In this document: positions 1 to 5,228 of the stretch, piece by piece
How positions within the stretch are numbered: the first letter of the stretch is position 1
Layout: every line of letters begins with the position of its first letter
NCBI GenBank assembly: GCA_964448935.1
Contig: CAYVBE010000245.1
Span: 1-5,242 of the forward strand
DNA: 5,242 nucleotides
Source of the DNA: CAYVBE01 sp964448935
GTDB lineage: Bacteria; Planctomycetota; Brocadiia; SM23-32
Direction: 5' to 3'
The notes under the pieces: model-generated
Database searches by the model: none
Seen by the model: the letters and a program-made list of their open reading frames with translations, nothing else
Told to the model about the DNA's origin: nothing
Translations under genes and position numbers: made by a program

Positions 1-1742
1 AGGCCGCCGAAGTGCTCCATCAGGCGCCGCGCCTTCTTCCGACCGATGCCCTGCACCTCGGTCAGGGGCGACTTGAGCGCACCCTTGCGGCGCAGTTTGC
101 GGTGGTAGCTGATGGCGAACCGGTGGGCCTCATCCCGCACGCGAACGATCAGGCGGAGGCCGTAGCTGTCCTTCGGCACCACCACGGGCTCCGATTCGCC
201 CGGAAGGAACACACGCTCGGCCTTCGTCTGGCGCCCCGCGCGGCTGCGGGCCTTGGCCAGTGCGGCCACGTCCGGCGCCTCCACGTCCAGTTCCCCCAGC
301 ACCTCCAGCGCCACTCCGAGCTGCCCCTTGCCGCCGTCCACCAGCACCAGCTCCGGCGGCTCGCCCTCTTCGGCCACCAGCCGGCTGTAACGGCGGCCCA
401 GCACCTGCCGCATCATGGCGAAGTCGTCCTGCCCCTCGATGTCGCGTATCTTGTAGCGGCGGTAGGAGGACTTGTCCGGCTCGCCCCTGCGGAACACGAC
501 CATGCTGCCCACCGCCTCGCCGCCCTGGAGGGTGGAGATGTCGAAGCACTCGATGTTGCGCGGAAGCTCGCTGAGGTCCAGCACACCCTGCAGCGATTCC
601 ATCTCCAGCTTCCGCTTCTCCTCGGCGGAGGTGGCGGCGCGCTCGGCCTGCCGGGCGTTCCGGCCGGCCATCTCCACCAGTCGCCTCTTGGAGCCCCGCT
701 TCGGGTGGATGACGCACACACGGCGGCCCTTCTTCTCGCTCAGCCAGGACTCCAGCACTTCGGCGTCCTCGGTCTCGACCGGCACCAGCACCTCCGCCGG
801 CACAAAGCGGTTGGCACGGTAGAACTGGTTGAGGAAAGAGCGGAAGATCGCCTCCTGGCTGTCCAGATCCGCCGGGAAACGGTAGGATGTCACGTCGCGC
901 ACGTTGCCGTCGCGCACGAACAGCACGGCGATGGAGACGTAGTGGTCCAGCGTGCAGATGCCGAACACGTCGCGGTCCACCTCGCCGGCGCTCTCGGCTA
1001 CGTGCTGGGTCTCCAGCGTCTCACGCACGGCCTGGATGCGGTCGCGGATGCGGGCGGCGCGCTCGAACTCCAGGTTCTCCGCCGCCTCCTCCATGTCCTC
1101 GCGCAGGGCATCGAGCAGGTCGTCCGCGTTCCCGCGCAGAAACATCACCACCTGGTCCACCAGCTCCTGATACTCCTCCTCGGAGACCTCGGAGCAGCAC
1201 GGCGCGGCGCACTTGCCCATCTCGCCGTAGATGCAGGGCCGCTCGCGCTGCCGGCACTCCCGTATGCTGCACCGCCGCAGGGGGAAGACGTCCCGCAGCA
1301 CGCGCAGCGTCTTGCGCGCCGCACGTGCGCTGGCGTAGGGGCCGAAATACATCGCCTCGGGGTCCTCCAGCCGGCGGGTGACGATCGGCCGCGGCCAGGG
1401 CTCGGAAGGGTCCAGCTTGATGCTGACGAAGCTCTTGTCGTCGCGGAAGTTGACGTTGTAGCGCGGGCGAAACTGCTTGATGAAATTGCTCTCCAGCAGC
1501 AGCGCCTCCTTCTCCGAAGAGGTAACCACCACGTCCACGTCGGCCACCTGGCCGATGCGCTTGCTGATCAGCCGCCAGTCGTCCCCGCTCTCCAGGAAGT
1601 AGCTGCGCACCCGTGCCCGCAGGTCCTTCGCCTTCCCCACGTAGATGACCTCGCTGCGGTCATCCTTCATCAGGTACACACCGGGCCTGCGCGGGAACTG
1701 CTCGATCTTCTGCCGCAGGTCTTCCGGCGGTCCCTTGGCCAT
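1..1742 (-). CDS. uvrC: UvrABC excinuclease subunit C (partial, 3' end outside window)
   Basis: UvrC makes both incisions around a lesion in nucleotide excision repair, after UvrA and UvrB load at the damage. The 580 visible residues, read from the reverse complement, show the family order. The GIY-YIG nuclease (3' incision) is at about 18-100, with GVY at 21-23, YVG at 34-36, Arg44, Tyr48, Glu84 and Asn96. Cys158, Cys170, Cys178 and Cys182 have the 12-8-4 spacing of the iron-sulfur ligands described for UvrC. A UVR (UvrB-binding) helix pair lies at about 208-242. The RNase H-like nuclease (5' incision) has FDIST with Asp401, LVDGGKGQL with Asp469 and DEAH with His540. The first helix-hairpin-helix (QGIGRKKA, about 564-571) is present and the remaining C-terminal residues are beyond the edge. 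ATG at 1742 is chosen because AAGGA (1749-1753) lies 6 bases upstream. No frameshift or missing catalytic residue is seen. uvrC follows the small HTH gene after 77 bases on the same strand. Confidence 0.98.
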   Translation of the reverse strand, partial: MAKGPPEDLRQKIEQFPRRPGVYLMKDDRSEVIYVGKAKDLRARVRSYFLESGDDWRLISKRIGQVADVDVVVTSSEKEALLLESNFIKQFRPRYNVNFRDDKSFVSIKLDPSEPWPRPIVTRRLEDPEAMYFGPYASARAARKTLRVLRDVFPLRRCSIRECRQRERPCIYGEMGKCAAPCCSEVSEEEYQELVDQVVMFLRGNADDLLDALREDMEEAAENLEFERAARIRDRIQAVRETLETQHVAESAGEVDRDVFGICTLDHYVSIAVLFVRDGNVRDVTSYRFPADLDSQEAIFRSFLNQFYRANRFVPAEVLVPVETEDAEVLESWLSEKKGRRVCVIHPKRGSKRRLVEMAGRNARQAERAATSAEEKRKLEMESLQGVLDLSELPRNIECFDISTLQGGEAVGSMVVFRRGEPDKSSYRRYKIRDIEGQDDFAMMRQVLGRRYSRLVAEEGEPPELVLVDGGKGQLGVALEVLGELDVEAPDVAALAKARSRAGRQTKAERVFLPGESEPVVVPKDSYGLRLIVRVRDEAHRFAISYHRKLRRKGALKSPLTEVQGIGRKKARRLMEHFGG

Positions 1743-1789
1743 CGCAAATCCTTTTTGCACGCAGAATTGCCCGGATCGTCGCTACTTCC

Positions 1790-1817
1790 ATGATAGCCGC
1801 CTCGGCGCGCGAAACAA
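1790..1817 (-). promoter_or_regulatory. Possible weak uvrC promoter
   Basis: On the minus strand TTGTTT (1817-1812) is followed after 16 bases by TATCAT (1795-1790), giving a predicted start near 1783 and a leader of about 40 bases before the uvrC ATG. The -35 match is poor (3 of 6) and the -10 match fair (5 of 6). No clear rho-independent terminator separates the upstream HTH gene from uvrC, so uvrC may use this promoter, read-through from the gam operon, or both. Confidence 0.3.
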
Positions 1818-1819
1818 CG

Positions 1820-2044
1820 TCAGGGGGCGGCGGCGCAGTCCTCGGCAAAGCCTACCCGGTTCGCCCTCACGTAGGCGTCCAGGGACGCATGCTCCACCCG
1901 CCACTCGGCTCCCAGGCGCATCCCCCTGAGCTCGCCCTTCTTGATCAGCCGGCGGATGGACTTGCTGTCGCAACTCAGCGTCCGGGCCACGGTGCGCACG
2001 CGCAGCCACCGGGCCTCAGGACAGCCGCAGACGTCACAGTTCAT
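1820..2044 (-). CDS. Small excisionase/MerR-like helix-turn-helix protein
   Basis: A 74-residue protein, probably DNA-binding. Residues about 13-62 have the pattern of the excisionase/AlpA-type helix-turn-helix family: a first helix (VRTVARTL), a turn and recognition helix (SKSIRRLIKKGEL), a wing (GMRLGAEWRV) and a closing helix (ASLDAYVRAN). Such proteins act as recombination directionality factors or small transcription regulators. No integrase is seen here, so a regulatory role is as likely as excision. The N-terminus has Cys3, Cys6 and Cys8, with Cys25 in the HTH, which might bind metal or sense redox state; this is speculative. ATG at 2044 is chosen over an in-frame ATG at 2266 because GGAAGGGAG lies just upstream and the longer form would overlap most of the zinc-finger gene in another frame. 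It is third in the gam operon, 19 bases after the previous stop. Confidence 0.8.
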   Translation of the reverse strand: MNCDVCGCPEARWLRVRTVARTLSCDSKSIRRLIKKGELRGMRLGAEWRVEHASLDAYVRANRVGFAEDCAAAP

Positions 2045-2063
2045 GCAACTTCTCCCTTCCAGA

Positions 2064-2369
2064 TCATCTTGTTTCCGTATGGGATACGGCAACCGGCCGC
2101 CTGCGCGACCGCCTGCTCGCCAGGCGCCGCTGCACCTCTTTCTTGAACCAGTCCGCCAGACGGTCGGGCACCTCCTGAAAGCCACAGCAGATGGGACAGA
2201 CTTCCAGCCGCCGGCGGTCCAGCCAGCCCGTCGCGCGGCAGGCGGGGCACGCCACCTCGACCACACCCAGCACCTCGGCGAACGTCTCCAGCATCAGCTT
2301 GCCGCGCAGCGACCGCAGATCGCCCGGAATCGAGCCCGCCAGGTCGCGCACGAGACTCCGCCGATCCAT
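2064..2369 (-). CDS. Small zinc-finger protein (DnaJ-like CxxC...CxxC)
   Basis: A 101-residue protein of unknown function. The middle holds CPAC (41-44) and CPIC (58-61) with 13 residues between them, followed by Cys62. The CPACRATGW and CPICCGFQEVP pattern resembles one repeat of the DnaJ cysteine-rich zinc finger, so a single bound zinc is likely. The N-terminal 40 residues look helical (LRGKLMLETFAEVLGVVEVA), and the C-terminus is very basic (RRLASRRSRRR, about 81-91), consistent with nucleic-acid binding, though that is inference. It has no J-domain and is not a chaperone by itself. The start ATG overlaps the gam stop by one base (TGATG), and AGGAGG (2375-2380) lies 5 bases upstream, so translational coupling to gam is likely. 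I believe proteins of this kind occur near Gam in some prophages, but I cannot name the family. Confidence 0.8.
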   Translation of the reverse strand: MDRRSLVRDLAGSIPGDLRSLRGKLMLETFAEVLGVVEVACPACRATGWLDRRRLEVCPICCGFQEVPDRLADWFKKEVQRRLASRRSRRRPVAVSHTETR

Positions 2370-2908
2370 CAGCCCCTCCTTTCCGCGCCTTCGACCGCGC
2401 AGTGAAAGCTCTCGGCACTATCCACCACCTCCATGCCGCAGCCCGCCAGCCGCTCGCGCGTCAGTTGACCCTCCCGGAGCGCCCGGTTCAGGGCACGCCG
2501 GTCCGGGCTGCGCCGGACGCGCACGAAGCGCTCCAGGCCCGCCCGCTCCAGCCGCCGCGATGCCTGCGCGCCGTCAACATCGGGACGCAGCCGCACCGAG
2601 GCGGGCGACCGCCGAAAACCCACCTTGCCCAGCGGCGTCTCCAGGCTCTTGCGGCCGTCGGGGAATATCTCCTGCCGGTGCCGCCGGCAGTATGCCTCCA
2701 GTTCCTCGCGCATCCTGGCCAGCCGGTTGCGTCGGGTGTCCAGCCGGCGCTCGTAACGCGCCTCCAGTTCCTGCCTCTCACGTGCCAGTTCCGCCTCCAG
2801 GGCGTCCAGCCGCGCCCGAACGTGCGCCATCCTGCGCAACCGCCTGCGCACCACCGTGGCGGGCCACGCGCCCGGTCGCGCCGCATCCTGCGAAGTCTTC
2901 ACAGACAT
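2369..2908 (-). CDS. gam: Mu Gam-like host-nuclease inhibitor (DNA-end-binding protein)
   Basis: A 179-residue protein; Mu Gam is about the same length (174). Mu Gam binds double-stranded DNA ends and blocks exonucleases such as RecBCD, and is considered a homologue of eukaryotic Ku. Evidence for the family: a long charged coiled coil at about 20-78 (LDALEAELARERQELEARY region), then the hallmark segment at about 81-107 (IFPDGRKSLETPLGKVGFRR, then SPASVRL). A C-terminal part at about 135-173 follows with a run of helices ending in MEVVDSAESFHCAVE, which matches the Gam ending where a glycine-rich turn precedes a short strand. It is first in a three-gene minus-strand operon diverging from the repressor gene. 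ATG at 2908 has AAAGGAG (2914-2920) 5 bases upstream. In Mu the gene lies in the early lytic region, but the transposase genes expected there (A, B) are absent. No catalytic residues are expected. Confidence 0.9.
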   Translation of the reverse strand: MSVKTSQDAARPGAWPATVVRRRLRRMAHVRARLDALEAELARERQELEARYERRLDTRRNRLARMREELEAYCRRHRQEIFPDGRKSLETPLGKVGFRRSPASVRLRPDVDGAQASRRLERAGLERFVRVRRSPDRRALNRALREGQLTRERLAGCGMEVVDSAESFHCAVEGAERRG

Positions 2909-2971
2909 AGCCTCTCCTTTCCCGCTGTGTTTTCCCTTGACCTTCGGCCTGCGTTCACTATACTATCCATC

Positions 2972-2981
2972 GGACGCGTCC
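2972..2981. promoter_or_regulatory. 10-base palindrome at predicted gam start site
   Basis: GGACGCGTCC is a perfect 10-base palindrome. It covers the predicted transcription start (about 2978) of the gam promoter, a position where a bound protein would block initiation. Short GC-rich palindromes are common by chance in DNA of this composition, so position is the main support. Confidence 0.35.
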
Positions 2982-2984
2982 CGC

Positions 2985-3013
2985 ATTGTAGTCGTTTCGG
3001 GCATAGAATGCAA
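2985..3013 (-). promoter_or_regulatory. Candidate promoter of the gam operon
   Basis: On the minus strand TTGCAT (3013-3008) is followed after exactly 17 bases by TACAAT (2990-2985). The -10 matches 5 of 6 and the -35 matches 3 of 6, including the important TTG. Predicted start near 2978, giving a leader of about 70 bases before the gam ATG. The TTGC of the -35 lies inside the left arm of the inverted repeat at 3010-3017, as expected for a repressible promoter. A second -10-like hexamer, TATAGT (2962-2957), has no good -35. Confidence 0.55.
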
Positions 3014-3045
3014 GCAATATATCGGATATCAATAATCTTGCTTGC
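3010..3045. promoter_or_regulatory. Candidate divergent operator: inverted repeat over both -35 boxes
   Basis: GCAAGCAA (3010-3017) and TTGCTTGC (3038-3045) form a perfect 8-base inverted repeat with a 20-base spacer. The left arm overlaps the -35 of the gam promoter and the right arm overlaps the -35 of the repressor promoter. Between them lies a smaller odd-centred palindrome, ATATC-G-GATAT (3019-3029). The AT-rich stretch contrasts with the GC-rich genes on either side. The layout resembles operator regions between divergent phage promoters, where a CI-type dimer at each site controls both directions. Binding by the adjacent repressor is inferred from position only. Confidence 0.6.
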
Positions 3046-3070
3046 TATTCGGTTCGAGACGCGCTATAAT
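3042..3070 (+). promoter_or_regulatory. Promoter of the repressor gene
   Basis: TTGCTA (3042-3047), a 17-base spacer and a perfect TATAAT (3065-3070). Predicted start near 3077, leaving a leader of about 22 bases that includes GGGGAG (3087-3092) ahead of ATG 3099. Its -35 shares bases with the right arm of the inverted repeat, which suggests autoregulation. The promoter also argues against an in-frame ATG at 3042 as the true start, since that ATG overlaps the -35. Confidence 0.75.
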
Positions 3071-3098
3071 ACCTGTTACGAGAGATGGGGAGATGTCC

Positions 3099-3818
3099 AT
3101 GAACAGCGATAGCGCAACCACCGTGGGAGAACGGCTGCGCGCCGCGCGACGGGAACTCGGCCTTAACCAGTCCGAGTTCGCCGAGGGCGTCGGGGTCACC
3201 CAGAGCACCGTGGCGGCCTACGAAACCGACCGCCGCGAGCCCCCCCTGCCCGTGCTGCTGGCGCTGGAGCACCGCTTCCGAATCAACCACAAATGGGTGC
3301 TGGAGGGGTCGGGCGAGCGCTTCACCGGCGTGCGCCCGGCCAGACCGGTCATCGTGACCGATCAGAAGGAGCTGAAGGGCATCCGCCGGCTGGAGGGGGA
3401 GGACCAGTATTACGCCGTCCCCTACCTGCGCGACGCGGCCGCCGCCGGCGCCGGGCTGGTCATGGAGGAGCAGGTCGAGGGCTACTGCATCATACACCGC
3501 CGCGTGGCGCCGCGCCCGGAGACCATCCGCTGCGTCCGCATCTCCGGCGACAGCATGGCGCCCACCCTCACCGACGGCAGCATCGTGGCCGTGGACATCA
3601 CGCCCATCCCCATGCGCGCCCTGGAGAACCGCATCGTCTGCAGCCGCACCGGGGAGGGCACGGTGGTCATCAAGCGCCTCCGCATCCGCCGTCCCTACGC
3701 CCTGCTGTTCAGCGACAACGAGGACCAGAAGCGCCACCCGCCCCTCATCGTGGACCTCCGAGAGGTCGAAGACCCCATAATAGGCCAGGTAATCTGGGCC
3801 TGGGTTGATTTAAGGTGA
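3099..3818 (+). CDS. LexA/CI-type self-cleaving repressor (XRE HTH plus S24 peptidase)
   Basis: A 239-residue transcriptional repressor. Residues about 9-66 form an XRE-type helix-turn-helix (GERLRAARRELGLNQSEF, then GVTQSTVAAYE as turn and recognition helix). The C-terminal half is an S24/LexA-fold peptidase: the nucleophile is Ser152 in SGDSMAP and the general base is Lys192 in VVIKRL. Ala116-Gly117, in a DAAAAGAG stretch ahead of a VEGY segment, sits 35 residues before the serine, close to the Ala84-Gly85 to Ser119 distance in E. coli LexA. In LexA and lambda CI, RecA filaments on single-stranded DNA trigger this self-cleavage and derepression, so this protein is probably DNA-damage responsive. 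ATG 3099 is chosen because GGGGAG lies 6 bases upstream; ATG 3093 directly abuts that site, and ATG 3042 lies within the promoter. It diverges from gam and overlaps dinB's 3' end by 9 bases. The HTH is XRE-like, not the winged helix of LexA, which points to phage origin. Confidence 0.93.
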   Translation: MNSDSATTVGERLRAARRELGLNQSEFAEGVGVTQSTVAAYETDRREPPLPVLLALEHRFRINHKWVLEGSGERFTGVRPARPVIVTDQKELKGIRRLEGEDQYYAVPYLRDAAAAGAGLVMEEQVEGYCIIHRRVAPRPETIRCVRISGDSMAPTLTDGSIVAVDITPIPMRALENRIVCSRTGEGTVVIKRLRIRRPYALLFSDNEDQKRHPPLIVDLREVEDPIIGQVIWAWVDLR

Positions 3819-5033
3819 CCCATCGTCCGCGTCCGTCCGTGTGCCGTCCCCCGGCCCGTAGGACGCCCCCCGCCGCAGCGCCTCCTCCCCGAAGCGGTCC
3901 TTCACGGCATCCTCGGCCCTCGCCAGCCGCTCATGGATATCCTCCAGGTCGCCGAACAACGATGCCTGGCGCGCCGCGCGCTCCCGCCCGATCAGCCCGC
4001 TCACGGACACCCCGATCAGCCGCAGCTTCCGCCCGCGCACCGGAGCGCCGTTCAGGTTCTCCACCGCCGCCTCGTATATCTCGCTTGCCTCGACCACCGG
4101 GTGCCGCAACGTCTGCCGGCGCGTGTAGGTGGTAAAGTCCTCCGTGCGCACCTTGGTGGTCACCGTGCGGCCGGCGAAGCCCGCCTTCCGCACGCGCCGC
4201 GCCGTCTTCTCGCACAGCTTCATCAGTGTCGTCAGTATCCGCTCCCGGTCGTCGGTGTCCGTGCCGAAGGTGTGCTCGTGCCCGATGGACTTCGCCGGCT
4301 CACCGCCCGCCACCGGGCTGGCGTCGCGCCCGTGCGCCTTGTTCCACAGCCCCCGCCCGTGCTCGCCGAAGCGCGCTTCGAGCTGCTCCGGCGGTATATC
4401 GGCCAGGTCGCCCACCGTCTTCACACCCAGCGCCGCCAGCGCCTGCCGCGTCTTCGGGCCCACGCCGGGCAGGCACTTGACCGACAGCGGCCGCAGGAAC
4501 TCCTCCACCCCGTCCGGCTCCACGATCGTCAGCCCGCGCGGCTTGTCCCGGTCGGACGCGATCTTGGCCACCAGCTTGTTCGGCGCCACCCCCAGTGAGC
4601 CCGTCAGACCGCCTGTCCTTGCCCTTATACGCTCCTGCAGCCGTTCGGCCAGCCGCACCTTTCCGCCGAACAGCCGCAGCGACCCGGTCACGTCCAGGAA
4701 CGCCTCGTCAATGCTCACCGGCTGCACGTCGGGCGTAAACTCGCGGAATATCTGCCGCACGCGCCTCGACTCGCGGGAGTATTTCTCCATCGCCACCGGC
4801 AGGAACGCCGCGTGCGGGCAGCGGCGGTAGGCGCGGCTAATGGGCTGGGCGCTGTGGATGCCGTATTTGCGCGCCTCGTAGGAGCACGTGGACACCACCC
4901 CCCTGCCCTCGCCGTCCTGCGGGTCCGCGCCCACCACCACCGGGCGCCCGAGCAGCTCCGGCCGGTCCCGCTGCTCGATGGACGCGAAGAACGCGTCCAT
5001 GTCCACGTGAATGATCACCCTCTCGCCGCCCAT
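3810..5033 (-). CDS. dinB: DNA polymerase IV (Y-family translesion polymerase)
   Basis: A 407-residue Y-family polymerase that copies past damaged template bases. Catalytic acidic residues are visible: Asp11 in HVDMDAFF, and Asp109-Glu110 in SIDEAFLDVT. Phe16 is at the steric-gate position that excludes ribonucleotides. The fingers region (PVVVG, then YEARKYGI) follows the first motif. The palm ends near SLGVAPNKLVAKIASD (about 146-161), the thumb helix-hairpin-helix is LPGVGPKT (188-195), and the little-finger domain runs from about 247 to 350. QASLF (356-360) fits the beta-clamp-binding motif. ATG 5033 is chosen over in-frame ATG 5156: GGAGG (5040-5044) lies 6 bases upstream, the protein then begins just before the conserved HVDMD motif, and 5156 lies upstream of the promoter. 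The 3' end overlaps the repressor gene convergently. No terminator is seen there, so the two transcripts may be antisense to each other. Confidence 0.97.
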   Translation of the reverse strand: MGGERVIIHVDMDAFFASIEQRDRPELLGRPVVVGADPQDGEGRGVVSTCSYEARKYGIHSAQPISRAYRRCPHAAFLPVAMEKYSRESRRVRQIFREFTPDVQPVSIDEAFLDVTGSLRLFGGKVRLAERLQERIRARTGGLTGSLGVAPNKLVAKIASDRDKPRGLTIVEPDGVEEFLRPLSVKCLPGVGPKTRQALAALGVKTVGDLADIPPEQLEARFGEHGRGLWNKAHGRDASPVAGGEPAKSIGHEHTFGTDTDDRERILTTLMKLCEKTARRVRKAGFAGRTVTTKVRTEDFTTYTRRQTLRHPVVEASEIYEAAVENLNGAPVRGRKLRLIGVSVSGLIGRERAARQASLFGDLEDIHERLARAEDAVKDRFGEEALRRGASYGPGDGTRTDADDGSP

Positions 5034-5058
5034 AGGCAGCCTCCGCAGTCGCGCCCTT

Positions 5059-5073
5059 GCGAAGCCACTTCGC
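5059..5073. promoter_or_regulatory. Inverted repeat at predicted dinB start site
   Basis: GCGAAG (5059-5064) and CTTCGC (5068-5073) form a perfect 6-base inverted repeat with a 3-base spacer. On the minus strand it begins at the predicted dinB transcription start (about 5073). It could be an operator or a 5' leader hairpin. It does not match the E. coli-type (CTGT-N8-ACAG) or the Bacillus-type (GAAC-N4-GTTC) LexA box. Confidence 0.4.
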
Positions 5074-5079
5074 TGCCTT

Positions 5080-5108
5080 CTTGTACCCGCCACCCGCCGG
5101 ACTGTCAA
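5080..5108 (-). promoter_or_regulatory. dinB promoter
   Basis: On the minus strand a perfect TTGACA (5108-5103), a 17-base spacer and TACAAG (5085-5080, 4 of 6). Predicted start near 5073, giving a leader of about 40 bases before ATG 5033. The -10 is weak but the -35 and spacing are ideal. Confidence 0.6.
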
Positions 5109-5168
5109 ACAAGCCCGGCCGGGGGAAGGACGAAGTCCACCCGCCTCCGGCAGCAACGCCCGCCGCCG

Positions 5169-5228
5169 CTGCCGTTGCCGTACCTAAAGCCTATCGCCTA
5201 AAGTCCAAAGCCTGCCGTTGCCGTACCT
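5169..5228. repeat. Short direct repeat with degenerate 7-base units
   Basis: CTGCCGTTGCCGTACCT occurs exactly at 5169-5185 and again at 5212-5228, a 43-base step. Between the copies the sequence reads as related 7-base units (CTAAAGC, CTATCGC, CTAAAGT, CCAAAGC, from 5184 to 5211). It lies upstream of the dinB promoter and probably continues beyond the right edge. It is composition-biased spacer DNA with no coding potential that I can support, resembling heptameric short tandem repeats found between genes in some bacteria. Confidence 0.65.

Noticed and set aside
1755..1762. TTGCACGC upstream of uvrC as an extra repressor half-site
   Set aside because: Only 6 of 8 bases match TTGCTTGC, there is no paired arm, and it abuts the uvrC ribosome binding site; chance is the better explanation.
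12..1793. Long plus-strand open frame of 593 codons opposite uvrC
   Set aside because: It is antisense to a fully conserved UvrC. GC-rich DNA leaves long open frames on the opposite strand, and its His/Leu/Ala-rich translation matches no family I recognise.
2045..2266. Longer form of the small HTH protein starting at ATG 2266
   Set aside because: The extra 74 residues overlap the zinc-finger gene in another frame and show no family features, whereas ATG 2044 has its own ribosome binding site.
3042..3098. Longer repressor starting at ATG 3042
   Set aside because: This start overlaps the -35 box and precedes the TATAAT box, so it could not be on the transcript from that promoter. The HTH domain begins after ATG 3099.
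2909..3098. Canonical LexA box in the divergent intergenic region
   Set aside because: Neither CTGT-N8-ACAG nor GAAC-N4-GTTC occurs; the CTGT near 3073 has no partner half-site.
2191..3112. Plus-strand open frames across the gam/zinc-finger region
   Set aside because: Proline/arginine/alanine-rich low-complexity translations antisense to genes with clear family signatures.
5034..5156. 41-residue N-terminal extension of DinB from ATG 5156
   Set aside because: The extension includes the promoter region, matches no family sequence, and ATG 5033 has a good GGAGG at the right spacing.
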